DNA of 64,000 nucleotides, taken from assembly GCA_024509875.1 (NCBI GenBank), contig JAMPIV010016258.1, positions 372,001-436,000 of the forward strand, in the 5' to 3' direction. Shown piece after piece: positions 38,797-51,590 of this stretch. Made by a program: the position numbers and the translations under genes. Position 1 is the stretch's first letter. The number at the start of each line of letters is the position of its first letter. This DNA is from Oreohelix idahoensis. Lineage: Eukaryota; Mollusca; Gastropoda; Stylommatophora; Oreohelicidae. The notes beneath the pieces are model-generated. The model did no database searches and was not told where the DNA came from. It was given only the letters and a program-made list of their open reading frames with translations.

Positions 38797-38984
38797 TTTT
38801 ATCTGTTAGTCCGTCCGTCTCTACTTGCGTTCAAATGGTAACCGTTCTAGCAATTTAATTTCCATGGCTGGTGATGACCCGCGGCGTGGGCGATCATGCC
38901 TTCTAGTAACTTACGCATTCTTTTTATCCCTACATTTTATCCTTTGGAGATATTTTTACGTTGTATCTGTTAATTTTATGACAA
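38797..38984 (+). repeat. Dispersed repeat R, copy 2 (short form)
   Basis: Matches bases 1-35 joined to about 604-770 of the window with few differences. The two blocks meet at GCGTT. Confidence 0.75.
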
Positions 38985-40019
38985 CCATCAAATTATTTCT
39001 TAAAATCTACAAAGGTAATGTACATGGAAATCAGCCCATTTATTTCACAATTCTACTGTGACTTTGACTGTTACTACCTGGCTTATACACGGTCTACCAG
39101 TTCGAAAGGTTCTTTTTTCCTCCCCGAGTCCTTCCCCCACCTCCTTTTTATGAGCTTTGCCATGTTTTGGCCTGGAACACATCATTCAACCTAGACACAA
39201 GGTCCGTTGGATATGTTAAAGTGCATGTCCTATACCGTATGGTCAGGATATTATTCATTGTGTTCTGTGAGTTTTAAATCAGCTTCTTCCTTTACATGGT
39301 ATAGAAACATTCTTACCAGACTTTCCCCCCCCTCCCCCAACCTTATAAATTATTTCTTAGCAATTTTTTTATTCTTTAACATTTAACTCAGAAATGTATT
39401 TGCGGCTTTATGGAACCACGTCAACAAAAACTCAAATTCCTCATTCGTCTTATGTTATTATAATCTAAAATAGATAATTTAGATTTGTATTGTTTCTTTC
39501 CAATGTTTGTTGTCAATTCCTTTTTTTGTGTCTATTTTGCCCAAGAAGACTTTGATAGAGTTTGATGCCTGTGTTCCTGGAATCCAATTAAACTGCTTCT
39601 TACATTTAGAGTTAATTTGGTTATCATTGTTTAAAAAAAAATACATATTTCCTTCATTAGAGATGTTGATGTTTTAAAACAGAAATAGCAATGGCCAAAT
39701 TTTTTCAAAAAATAAAATTTAGCCTCGTTTTGGCGAGGCGCGCCGCCTCGTTCAACCTAACCACGGGGCACATCGGTCGTGTTAGGGTGCATATACACAT
39801 ATAAAAGGCCTTATGGTCTGGTTGATATGGCCAAATTAATGCCCTGGCGTTCATTAAAAGTGCTGATAAGGAAGTGGTCGCCCTGGTTAAAGTAAAACGT
39901 TCCAGGCGTGGGGTACGAGATCTAAGAAATTAGAACAATAATTGAAGAATAAAAGTAAGCAGTGGTCCCATATCGGATACAACCATACGAGTGATGTGTT
40001 AAAGACTTCACTAAACTAG
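38985..40019. other. Unassigned sequence
   Basis: AT-rich with a short GC-rich palindromic patch near 39732-39748 (GGCGAGGCGCGCCGCCTCG). No gene recognised. Confidence 0.35.
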
Positions 40020-40265
40020 GTCCTATTGACCGAGTGGTTAGAGCGCTGGCCTCTCTCGGCAAAGGTGCCAGGTATGATTCACGGTTTCTACACACTCCAG
40101 TCTACCCAGCTATACATGGGTACCTGACTTTGCACTTGAGTTAGGGAAGGAAAAGGCAGCGAGGAAGGGAACTGGTCACCTCCATCTCTAGATGCTGGAC
40201 CTAGTATAGTGAAGCCTTTTCTTTCCATAACTCAAAAACAGTCAAGTACCTATTTACATGACTTG
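40020..40265 (+). mobile_element. tRNA-derived SINE, family B, copy 2
   Basis: The head GACCGAGTGGTTAGAGCGCT resembles an A-box and a diverged ATGATTCACGG sits where the B-box should be. The body shares GGGTACCTGACT, TTGAGTTAGGGAAGG and AAAGGCAGCGAGGAA with 15179-15432. A reverse fragment is at 49270-49325. Confidence 0.65.
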
Positions 40266-40839
40266 TATGCTGCCAAATACATCACAATGCCATAAACGAT
40301 TAACTGTTTTTTATTCAATAGATGAATAGGCCTATATTCAATAACACAAGTTATTAATTATTTGCCACATGACAAGGAAATTGTAAGGTAATAGTAATGA
40401 AAAAAAATTATACATACAGTTTATTGGTTACATACATACTGGTTACATACATATTGGTTAAATATTATATATATATACATACAATTCAATAGTTAAAATT
40501 ACAAAATATTCAATGGGAGCCTTGTTCTTGCATTTCGCTCACTAGATTTTCAATATTAGGCTTCATAGAAGTTAAAGACAGTCTCAAAGTTGGTTCTACT
40601 TGCAAACGGTTTCTGTGTTTTGTTTTTATAGCACTAAAAGCGTAGGGAGGATCACAACAAAATCAAAGCACTTAATACTAAATCAATAACGCAGCCGCGG
40701 ACCAATAGATAATGCGCCGCGAACCACATGTTGAGAACCATTGAAATAAGGTAACCAAAATAGTTTCGTAGCTCGTATTTAAGTTTTCAAAATCATTTTT
40801 AGAATTGAAGTAGTATGACACGATCACTGATGTGGAACT

Positions 40840-41165
40840 GTTAACAAGACTTGACCAGCACGAGTGGAACAATACATGAGAAGAAGACGATGGAGATGGA
40901 TATGATACACACTGAGCAAACATTTTGATAGCATTACCAGGAAATTCCTTGTTCTGGAATCTCCAGTGAAATGGAGGTGGTAGGGAGACCAATGAACACA
41001 TAGAGAAGAGAGCTGGAGAATGACATGAAGGAGATGAAGAGGACATGGGCCACCCGAACGACCTTGAGCATATGGCTTGGGACAGGAAGACTTGGCATAA
41101 GATTGTTGAAGGCCTATTCTCCTTTGGTGCTGAAGGGTTATGAATGAATGAATGAAATCATTTAG
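40840..41165 (+). pseudogene. RTE-2 LINE C-terminal relic with GAAT tail
   Basis: Fragments RRRRWRWI, DSITRKFLVLESPVKWRW and GLGQEDLA-like residues follow the order of the 25860-31860 relic. The nucleotide order matches there and at 13430-13530, ending TTATGAATGAATGAATGAA. Frames are broken throughout. Confidence 0.65.
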
Positions 41166-43744
41166 CCCCGTGTAGTTCCTGGCAATCTCTGATGACAAAG
41201 AAAGAATGGGTCGACTGGTCTTTCAGGTATGTTTTACATTGCAATTAATATGATCACACTGAAGCAGGGTTGCCAAATTGGCTTATTTGATGCCGAATCC
41301 CACAAATCTTACTTTTTTCATTTCTTGGCGTCGAAAAATTCGTTTGGCTTTTTTTTTTTTTTTTTTTTTGGCGCTTTTTAAAAATACTTTTCATTTTTAG
41401 CATTTATAGTATGCTCTGAAAGAGTGCGTTTGTATTTAATTATATCAAAGAAATACAAAACGTAACGAATGAAGCTAATAGAAATTGTAACCCTTTTACG
41501 CTGGAATAAATATAGAGGATCATGCATGATACGCGAATGATTGCAGGCTTTCATACAGGACATTATGGTCAGCATATATAACACAAGCCGGCAGGTGAAC
41601 AGGTCCACGGGAAAACATGGTTGACATTTATTGTACGTTCATCACAAGGAGACATCCATCAAGATATATACATGGCATAGTATATGGCAGGGAAAAACAT
41701 GTAAATCGGAAGGTTACTGATATTTGCTTGCCACCACGGGCTGAACTGTACTGAAGAGTTATTCTGGAAGAATTAATTCTGGCGCGAAGGCCTCTTACTT
41801 CATTTAACTGTTAAAGTTCAGGTAATGATAGTGATTAGTTTCTTCACAAATAATGTTCACGTACTAGAACGCTGGCAAAGATGGGTACCACAGTTTCACA
41901 CAGAACTACGGTAACATCACGACTAGGATAATTCACTAGATAGGTAGTTAGAAGCTCGTCAGAAATCTGACGAGAACTATGAAATTCGCTATACAAGCTT
42001 CATTCGCTAGCACGCGTGTTCCGTTTACTGAATATGTTGAAGACTGAAATGAAATCAGATTTCAGCTCCTGGGTGGATATTTGAAAACAGGGGCAAACAA
42101 TACCACATTTTCTCAAACTCCGAAATCATCTCCCCTTTTACGTCTAAAACACCTACGTCAGCTTAACGCGTGACGTAACTGCCACCTACTGACCGAGATG
42201 TACGCGTGTCAGTTGCAACTCTCAGACAACCGTCTCGTACTGCGTCGTAGAGATGTCAGTAATCACGCCTTTCCTGAGCGCTCAGCCGAAAACCCCGCGC
42301 GTGACAGGTGCAAATGTAGACATAAAGTCTGCTCTATGTCCAGCGAAACGAATTTTTCGCACATTCTCGTCTACCTGCGCGACTGACATCTGATGCAATA
42401 AGGTTACTAGTCAGTATGAGAAAGAAAACCGATGATGGGAAAGAAATATATTTTTCGCAACGAATGCGAAAAATACAGGCAAAAAGGTAAAGAGTGATAA
42501 TAAAATAAAAGGATCCGGGTGAGAGAATAGGAAGAAGATCTAGGCAATTTAATGAACATAAGACCTACGTGACACATACCATTCTGTGTATTAATGTGGA
42601 ATCACTTTTAGAAATGTAATAGTACAGGGCAGAAATATACAAAGTCAATAATGCCTATTTCTTTACCCTGTTTCGTTCGCTGTTTTCGTTGTTGTTTCAG
42701 TTGTCTAGTTTTCTAGATCTCTGTTTCTTACAAGTGCCTGCGACATACCCATTTATGCAAGGAAGTCACTTGCAGAACTGCTGACAATGGCGAACTCTCA
42801 GAGTCGGTTACAACAGACAGTGGAGTGAAATACAGATATCTGCTTTCACCAACCACTTCCCTCATGGTCATGGACTGGGTGATGAGACAGAGAGGAAAAC
42901 AAAGAGAAAGAAAACATAAATACTGTTGATTATTTGACACACAAATAGAGACCCAAAAAAATTAATACAGCTTGATGTTGCTACAACACGTGGTACATAC
43001 GTTGGAGAATTATAAAGACCTGCTTCAAGAAATGGCAATCATAGGAATATAACACTGAAGATGTTGAAGAAGTCCGGGCAGCGTTGGCACAGTTGGCAGC
43101 CCTTTTTCGCGGCGAGTTATTTTCAGGGCTTCATCATGCTAGCTGATAGATACTGTTAGTCCTTCTTAGGACTTGGTAGCTATCAACACGGTAATTCAGT
43201 TAACAGAGTTCACATGAAAGACTAAAAGCGCTTTGACATAACTAAAAAACTCAAGTATAGATTGTAAAGATCGTGCCTCGCCACATGACCAAAAAAAAAA
43301 AAAAAAATCGTAAAGACAAAAATAGGAAGTGGAAACACTGTTTCTATTTGTTTCTTGCCCAAGTCTCACATTAATAAAGTTATAGGTTGTGTGACTTTTC
43401 GTGTGCATAGCATTGTAAAACTCTCACATTGTCATGATATTTTTTATTTACGCTGTGAAAATATTTTTCGTGTCGTGAAAAGCTAACCAGTTTCTTTTTG
43501 CTGTTTTTGCCCTGTTTTCAATTAACTTCTACTGTTTTATCAGATGCTACAATAAATGCGGATATAGTTGAGTTGTTTCGCTTGCTTTAGTGCATTTTTG
43601 TTTACAAATTTTGTACCATATCATGATAATATTCCTTGTCTATAAACCTGTTTCTTTCTCATTGCTGTCTAACTCCAAATAATTGTTTGGTGTTATTGGG
43701 TATAAAGTTATCTAGCACATTCTAAAGGTTCCTTTTTGTTTCAC
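41166..43744. other. Unassigned sequence
   Basis: No gene supported. A CpG-rich patch at about 42150-42400 holds a 62-codon ORF without recognisable product. A short hairpin lies at 43151-43186. T and A homopolymers occur at 41350 and 43290. Confidence 0.35.
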
Positions 43745-43995
43745 AATTGCCTCCTGCTGGCGGAATTGTGGATTTTAAAGCTGCATCCAAGGTGGAATGG
43801 GTTCATTCTCTACACAAGACAACAGAAGGCTGAGACACTTGGGAGTCATGACCCAGGTGGGCCCACCCCCTTAGAGTGTAAAGGAGAATAATGGGCCGAA
43901 ACACTTGTTGGACGGGGGGATTACTTCTGATGATCAGATTGCCTCCAGTTGTATCGCTCTCTATGGAGTTTCCTATCATAATATAATATTTAAAA
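43745..43995 (+). repeat. Uninterrupted copy of the repeat split by insertion Z
   Basis: Aligns with 2250-2459 joined to 5448-5505, for example CAAGGTGGAATGGG, GAGTCATGACCCA, GTGGGCCCA, CTTCTGATGATCAGATTGCC. It serves as the empty-site reference for that insertion and is probably the 3' part of the same LINE relic family. Confidence 0.7.
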
Positions 43996-45060
43996 CTGTC
44001 ATCTCATATGGTTTTCTTAACTTGAGTTCCTTAAATTTTTATTGTACCTGGCATGATGAGTAAGCAATGATCGCTATAAACACACACGGTCACGTTTATG
44101 AATGCAACAAGGTCGAAACGAAAACATCAGTGTTTTTATTAAAAATTCCAACATTTTATGTACAGTCTTGCCGTAAGAGCATGGTAAAAGACCACAAGAG
44201 GTGGATGAAATCTCGAAATTTTAATATTTCTTAACAACTGGACTGAGTAAAATACATGCCTGTCGCTTGAAATGTTGTTTGTAACGTCCAATTAACAGTT
44301 CATGTAAATTAGACTTTATTTAGTTAAGCAGAAGTTATCCAAATTAGCTTTAGGAATACATTTTCACGTTATGTAAAGTTTATATGGCGTTTAGCGCTAA
44401 ACGTTTTAAAGTAACATCAAACAGAGTCGTTGCTGACAAGAATCAGTTTTAAAAAATTTGGGGAGAAAAAAGAGGGGGCGGGGTAATTGTGGCTTTGAAT
44501 AAAATTCAGCATAGAAAAATTATTCTTATAATTGTAAATATATGACTAGGAAATCAAAATAACATAAATACTTGCAAGAAAATGGGATATTTGTCGAGAA
44601 CAGGAAAGGAAAATTCGATCTGACAAGTTGAAGTAAATTGACAAGACCATTTCGTAAGCAATTTTCAAGAAGGTCTTAAATGTAGAAAACATTGCGATTT
44701 TTGGTATTTAGCGTGCAGAAATGGGATGATATATAACGCAATTAATAACAGTCATGATGAATACGATAATAATGGGAAAAATAGAGAACAATTAAAACAC
44801 AGCACAGCACATGGCAGGACAATATTTGGCAGAGATAGAAAGGCAAGCCACTTGGAGAGTTCGGCCAAAGAAGACACTAGCAGTACCAAATATGCTGTGT
44901 TAGTCTTGGATAAAATTGAACTTTGGTCGAACTTAAGTGGTGCTGTATATATTTAAAGACACTACTAACAGTTTCTATAACCTAGCGCTACTTAATTGAT
45001 CGTATTTCGTAACCAAGAACCTTGGAACATTCCACTAAGATACCTGTAAGTCAATATCCT
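43996..45060. other. Unassigned AT-rich sequence
   Basis: No gene, RNA or repeat family recognised. Confidence 0.4.
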
Positions 45061-45077
45061 TTCTCTTTAGTTTCGCT

Positions 45078-45147
<70 letters not shown>

Positions 45148-45161
45148 CGGGGGGGGGGGGG
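45078..45161. repeat. 70-base poly-G run, then C and 13 G
   Basis: Seventy consecutive G residues (45078-45147), one C, and thirteen more G. This is exceptionally long and strongly G-quadruplex-forming on the + strand. The polyglycine ORF across it is an artefact. Assembly or sequencing error in the run length is possible. Confidence 0.9.
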
Positions 45162-45324
45162 CGCGGCGGTTGATGAGACAATGAAAAAAATATGCCTACT
45201 ACTTCCTTAGGCACTTCGTAACAGTCAACTTTTTTTTTTTTATCGTACGCCCGCTATTACTCGAGGCGAAATCTCAGGCTAGAATGTCTAAACCTGATTT
45301 TACGTGAGTATCCCATTTTCCCTG

Positions 45325-45493
45325 TACGCTGACAGGTGTCCCCTGTCACAGTCAACTAATTTGAGGCTTTGCATGGGGGATGGCTATCTCATGTAAAAAA
45401 AATTGCTTTAGAAACCACAGCTGCAACAGTTTGTGCTTTAAGGCGACCAGCTGCAGTTGTGGGTTTATGCTCCGTAGGGAGTGAGAAACATAT
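45325..45493 (+). mobile_element. Retroposon W, copy 2 (partial)
   Basis: GGCGACCAGCTGCAGTTGTG and TATGCTCCGTAGGGAGTGAG correspond to CGACCAGCTGCAGCTTTGG and CGCCGTAAGGAGCA in copy 3. It passes directly into the GAT microsatellite, which therefore looks like an expanded 3' tail. Confidence 0.5.
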
Positions 45494-46190
<697 letters not shown>

Positions 46191-46301
46191 TCCCTGTTAG
46201 CTCCTGATGGAGCTTGGAGCTACCACTGTAGCTAGTCCCCTCACAGGAAGCCAGCATCAAAACATTCATGTCTTCTTGCAGGTATTGCTTTCTGTAGTAA
46301 T

Positions 46302-47239
46302 GTGAATTACATGAGCAGGTTGGCTGTAACAGGGGTGAAACAAGGCTGTATTATGTCACCACTACTTTTTGGAATAGCTATTGATTGGGTTATGAGAAAC
46401 TATACCCACAATGAACAATTGGGTATAAAATGGACAAATGGAAAATTCCTGGGGGACCTGGATTTCGCAGATGATGTAGCATTCTTAAGTTCAACACCAA
46501 GACAATCCCAAGAAGCAATAAATAATTTGTGTCATCTCTCGGTTAAAATTGGTCTCCAAATAAATGCCTCTAAAACTAAAGCTATGAACTTTTCTAACGA
46601 GACCTTCGATATCATCTTGAACGGGGAAAAACTACAGAAAGTTGAAAGTTTCAATTATTTAGGCAGTAAAATGACTCAGGATGGTGACACAACAAGAGAA
46701 ATCCATACTAGAATTGCTTTGGCAGCTAGCGCCTTCAATAGATTATCTAACATTTGGAAATTACGATCATTGAATATACATACCAAGCTTCGTCTGTTTA
46801 ATTCAAATGTTATCTCAGTGTTAACATACGGCTGTGAGAGTTGGAAAATAACAAAATCATTGGAGAACAAGCTGAATACATTCGAGAACAAATGTATTAG
46901 AAAACTCATGAACATCAGTTGGAAAGAATTCAAGACTAATCGACAAATAAAGAAGACTCTAGGCAGAAATATGTCTCCGACTATATAAGGAAAAGACGAT
47001 GGTCATATATCGGTCATGTCCTACGAATGCAAAACAACAGAATACCACTACAGGCGCTCACTTGGGTTCCTGAGGGTAAGCGGAAAAAAGGAAGACCAAA
47101 AGAAACACTCAGAAGAACAATAATAAGAGAAGGAAGAACGTTGGGCCTAAATAATGTGCAAGAGCTAAGAGGAGTGGCGTCACAACGAACAACCTGGAGA
47201 GCACTGGTTTCTGCCTTATGCGCCGTGTTTGGCGCTTAA
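46302..47239 (+). pseudogene. RTE-4 LINE reverse transcriptase fragment and C-terminal tail
   Basis: The open segment 46302-46988 encodes RT from VTGVKQGCIMSPLLFGI through the active-site DLDFADDVAFLS and the YLGSKMTQDGDTTREIHTRI region to VISVLTYGCESWKITKSL. A frameshift near 46970 moves the reading to RKRRWSYIGHVLRM, ending with EGKRKKGRPKETLRRTI and TTWRALVSALC at 47239. The endonuclease and N-terminal RT are absent, so the copy is 5'-truncated. A TTA/TTATT-rich stretch follows as the tail. It is better preserved than RTE-2, with apparently a single frame break. Confidence 0.85.
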
Positions 47240-47589
47240 AGAATTTATTATTATTTATTATTGGCTGTTCCATATACACTCTGACGTTAGTCGCTTTAGG
47301 AAATGCCTGAAGAGAAAGTCGGCATATTCTTTCTTCGTCTCCTCGAAGACTCCAGAGAGTCATATACATTATTTATAGATATGTGTTACTATACTCAGGA
47401 GGCGTCCTTAAAGTATCTGGCACCCGAGGCGGATCCTTCATTTTGCACCCCCTTCCCACAAAGAAACACACTTGCAAGTATATTTTTAACTGTAAAAACT
47501 ATCATAATGTGTTCGAATGCACCACCATCCTAGCTGCCACCCGGGGCGGACCACGCCCCCCTTACACCCCCTTTAATAGTACGCCACTG

Positions 47590-47930
47590 AGTATACTTAT
47601 TGGTATACTGTGGTCAGGGTCGGCCTTAGTAATTGCAAGGCCTGATTTGGATCATTCTGGTTCCTAAGTCTAGGTTTGAAAGAGAAAACAGGAATGAAAA
47701 TTATTTTTAAAATATGTAAAAACAGTATCTATATTATACACCTCACGGTAGAAAAGGGATGACTAAGTAAGTAAGTATCTATATTTAAAAGCTATATTTT
47801 GAAATGAAAACAAACCTATAATTTTTAGTCAATAAGGCCCCAAAAGAGTGATTCAAATCGGGCCCCGCAATTACTAAGGCCGACTCTGACCACAGTTGGA
47901 GATATATGCAAATAAGTATAGTAACATATC
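47590..47930. repeat. Inverted-repeat element (MITE-like) holding a 39-bp RTE-1 insertion
   Basis: GTGGTCAGGGTCGGCCTTAG with ATTGCAAGGCC and GATTTGGATCA in the left arm (47607-47657) is complemented at about 47842-47899. The arms are about 55 bp. The loop of about 180 bp contains the RTE-1 tail insertion at 47736-47774. No ORF. Confidence 0.65.
47736..47774 (+). mobile_element. Minute RTE-1 insertion, 39 bp
   Basis: CACCTCACGGTAGAAAAGGG then ATGACTAAGTAAGTAA matches the last bases of the RTE-1 LINE. GTATCTATATT is present exactly at 47725-47735 and 47775-47785, an 11-bp target duplication. It shows that target-primed reverse transcription started here and stopped almost at once. Confidence 0.8.
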
Positions 47931-49044
47931 AATCTCATGTCTGCATCAGATACATCCACGTATATTGTAAATTGTTGAAAGGATCGTGCTGCTCAAAAGA
48001 AAGTAGCAAAAATCTTTTTTTTTTTTAAAACATATACATAAATAATGGTATGTGTCTTTGCCATAACAACGGATGACACGACATGAGAAAATCTGAGGGG
48101 AGGGAGGGGGGAAAGAGATCACTGCTCGTGAAGTCCTATCAACATCAATGATGATGATGATGAATATGATGATGACAGCGATGAAAGTGCTATAAGCTTA
48201 TCAGTGACTTAACTAGCTAATAGCATGCCAGATATTTCTATAAGTCTATATTTGTAGCACATTTTCCTTGCAATGAGACGATCCACGATAAAACTTACAC
48301 AGATGTAACAGAATAACTCCAAGTGCAGACGTTTAGAAAAAAAGGAAGGAGAGATAGAAAATATAAGGATGGAGAATGAAGAAGCATTACAAGAAGAATC
48401 AGGAGGAGGGGAGTTGGCAGATTCTCTGATAAAGAATGTCTGGAACCAGCTTTCTCAGAGATAATTAGCCAAAACAATATTGGTCGGCGAGTTAACCATC
48501 TGCGCCAATCAGATGCCCATATTGGCTTGCCCCGCCTCCCTGGAGCGCGACTTGATCGATCAGGCGATTCTGTCAGTCAATCGACCAACTGCCTGCGGAA
48601 CTCTCTTTGGTTACGTCACCAACGCAGCACGACGTCTGCCTCAGTGAGAAGTTCGGGAATTTTCGTGATGGATACCAGAGAACGGAACAGATGTATATTG
48701 ACTTGAGAAGAGCGGTTAGCCATAATGGAGTAACATCAGAAGTATTTTTGATTTCTGTAGCAGAGGAAAACTGAAGTGTTCTTACCCAGGCGCTCTTTGA
48801 CAACTGATTTTCCCCCATTTAGTTGTCATTTGAATTCTAATCTTTCACTTAAATGATCTGGTTCTGCCCGAGGAATGATTGAGGACTTAAGTCTCTCATG
48901 TCAGTATCAAAACAGCACTGAGCAAGGTCCTTATCAAAAGTGTTTGCACTTTTTATGGGATTACGTGATGCACGAAAAACAGCGAACAACTTTCAACATA
49001 AAATGGATAGGACAGTGAAAGTTAAGCTCGTTCTAATTATATCG
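47931..49044. other. Unassigned sequence
   Basis: No gene recognised. Contains a short GATGAT run near 48150. Confidence 0.35.
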
Positions 49045-49067
49045 TATATATATATATATATATATGC

Positions 49068-49245
49068 TCCGTGTAGTTCTCTGGCGTCTCTGAAGAGACA
49101 AAGAAAGAATAGTACTACCTCACCCTAAGGCATATCGTACAATAATATGAAGTTGTGCATGAGGGCTGGCTTATAGCAGGCTTCCTGTAAGTCGACCAGC
49201 TGCAGCTTTGGCTATATACGCCGTAAGGAGCACACATGAAAATGT
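49068..49245 (+). mobile_element. Retroposon W, copy 3
   Basis: CGTCTCTGAAGAGACAAAG, GCTTCCTGTAAG and CGACCAGCTGCAGC occur in the order expected from copies 1 and 2, ending with a hairpin-like CGCCGTAAGGAGCA. TA microsatellites flank it. A family-B SINE fragment lies in reverse at about 49270-49325. Confidence 0.5.
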
Positions 49246-49346
49246 GTGTTGGCCTATATATATATATATATACTGCTTTCATTGCGTTCCATTACTCAAG
49301 AGCAGAGTCAGGTACTAATTTTTACACCGAGTATATATATATATAT

Positions 49347-49806
49347 TAGGGCAGCACCGAATAGTGTTTTTACTATTCGGCCGAATGCGAATAGAGGCCT
49401 TTAACTATTCGGCCGAATACGAATACGAATATGAATAGTGAGTGAATGTTGGGCATAAAAAGTTGTGTTCAATAGGTCTACTGACATTTTTATGAATTAT
49501 ACAGCGTTACAATAAATAAGGCAAATATCTTGGAAGTATTTAATGCTACTAACTAGCCATTAATCAGTTTTTTTTTGTAAATTGCTACATGAAACATGCA
49601 TTGGCTTAAAAAAAAAAAACAGAGTCTCTCAGCAGTCTCTGCCAAAAGACAACATCTGTTATCTGAAAACGTGTTGTCAGCGGTGCTGAACAGAAATTTA
49701 CTTTTCGTATTTGATGGCAGCGTACTATTCGGCCGAATATGAATAGTTCATTGAATGCACTATTCGGCACCGAATCGAATACAAATCGAATTTTCGGTAC
49801 ACCCTA
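49347..49806. mobile_element. hAT-like MITE, 460 bp
   Basis: Ends are TAGGGCAGCACCGAATAGTG and ATTTTCGGTACACCCTA, which form an imperfect terminal inverted repeat (TAGGG...ACCGAA). Subterminal CTATTCGGCCGAAT palindromes occur at both ends. The flanks are ATATATAT at 49339-49346 and 49807-49814, compatible with the 8-bp duplication of hAT elements, though they lie in TA repeats and are not decisive. There is no transposase ORF, so it is non-autonomous. Confidence 0.65.
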
Positions 49807-49814
49807 ATATATAT

Positions 49815-50500
49815 ACATACATCCATACACATATCTATTTATATATATGCCAAACTATTAGAAAATTTCATAGATATAACGCAACGTTTTCAACATACTA
49901 ACGCAATTAATATGGCAGACCCTACCCCTCGACGACTTGATTGACTATCAGAAGTTTAACAGTATAGCTTCACGTAAAACATATTTATTTTTAATGAAAA
50001 AAAAACGTCGGAATCATATTTTTAACGTATTTTTAGATGCCGCTTATGAAAATCATCACTTGATCCCGACTACATAATACCATCGCAATGAGATGTATTT
50101 GCAGAGTAGGAAAAGCGCGAGCATGCAGATGTCAACGAAATACAACAGCCTGTTAGAGAATGACACAGCAATTGATGAATCAACAATGCGGGGATTCGGC
50201 ACAAAACACAAAACCAGCAGGGATGGACATATAAGAGAATGGATCATGCGTATATACAACCAGGACTCTATAAGAACAATCAGTATTCATACCCTTCGAC
50301 ATTTCTTGACGGAGGCTGGGTTTGCCCGAGTGCGATGATGCTGACTCTGAGAAACAATAACAACAGCTTGACCAATTCACCAAGTATGGTGGGCGAGATA
50401 TTCTTCATCAAGTGCCATCATGTCCGCCAAGCCGTTGTTCCCATCACGACTAATGGCGTCTTTAGGGCAACGACAAATCAATCCGTTTGTCGTTGTTTCC
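49815..50500. other. Unassigned sequence left of the LTR retrotransposon
   Basis: Overlapping ORFs of 67-94 codons have no recognisable product. GTAAT at 50501-50505 is the left copy of the LTR element's target duplication. Confidence 0.4.
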
Positions 50501-51386
50501 GTAATTGTCGTGAATTATTCTAATCCCCATATATAAATTAAAACGTAAATGCAAAGCCTAACAAATAAAATTTAATAAAAGGAAAGAAGAATGGTAAAGA
50601 ACAGTGCTGTCACAATGACTGTACTCGAAATTCCCCTTGTTTTCTACTTCGTCTGCAAATTGTAACGCTTTCACGTTGATAGTAAAAGCCTACTGTATTA
50701 TTACCCGCTTTCTTCAATGAAACGTGTGCTGTATTTCTTGGAAAAACCTTGAGATACGCAAGCTGATCAATGACCTAAATTTAATATTTCATTCATTCCA
50801 ATTTATACACGGCGTAACTAAAAGACAGATGGACTAAAGGATAGAGAGAAGGGAGAGGCAGAAAGCAGGACACGTGCAACACTAAACACGCGTCGCGCGA
50901 TACACAATTGCTGCCATCACGCGTGTAAGGCCACATGCACTAACTTTATTTCAAATCGACAGTGATAAAATTCACTACCCATACCAGAGTTAGGTTTTAA
51001 AATCCTGAAAAACGCTTATTGGGAATTATGACATTATACCGGTTTACGTTTGAAAACATGACAGTACCCAGACACCACATGGGGATTGAAGTGAACAGGA
51101 GGTGGTAGAAAATGCACATTTTGAACGCAGCCACCTAGCTCCCTTAGATTGAGATATTTGGGTTCCTTAGGGTTTGCTGACAAAGAATATGTAAAACGTT
51201 ACGCAAATAGTCTAGGAATTACCAAGTTATGGCCAAAATAAAATAGTGGGGGTGCCTGACAGCATGAAATCATTTCTGCTCATAAAATTTTTTTATAACG
51301 TGTTTGAAGAAACATTACGTTACGGAAATAGCCTACCATGTTAACTCCTATTTGATTGGAGCGCAACAAATGAAAGACTAAACACG

Positions 51387-51405
51387 ATTGGTCGGACTAT
51401 AAATA
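51387..51405 (+). promoter_or_regulatory. Probable pol II promoter of the LTR (TATA box with inverted CCAAT)
   Basis: TATAAATA at 51398-51405 preceded by ATTGG at 51387-51391. The same pair is conserved at 58046-58064 in the 3' LTR. Transcription start would lie roughly 25-30 bp downstream. Confidence 0.55.
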
Positions 51406-51584
51406 CTATCTTGTGTTGTCAGGGGAAACGTGAGAAAGGAGTACTTTTTTGAAAAGATGTGTAGACGTGGTGTGATTGGGTAGAGCTGCGAATATACTCA
51501 ATTCAGAGCGTCTGTTCATTGCCACATCTTGTAATAAACCTACTAAGAAGCAGTGCGTTGAGCACCAGTGTATATTTTTTATAA

Positions 51585-51590
51585 AATAAA
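51585..51590 (+). terminator. Probable polyadenylation signal of the LTR
   Basis: AATAAA in TATAAAATAAAGCCTGGG, about 180 bp after the TATA box. The functional copy for full transcripts would be the one at 58244-58249 in the 3' LTR. Confidence 0.5.

Noticed and set aside
45022..45210. Polyglycine ORF
   Set aside because: Translation of the 70-G run.
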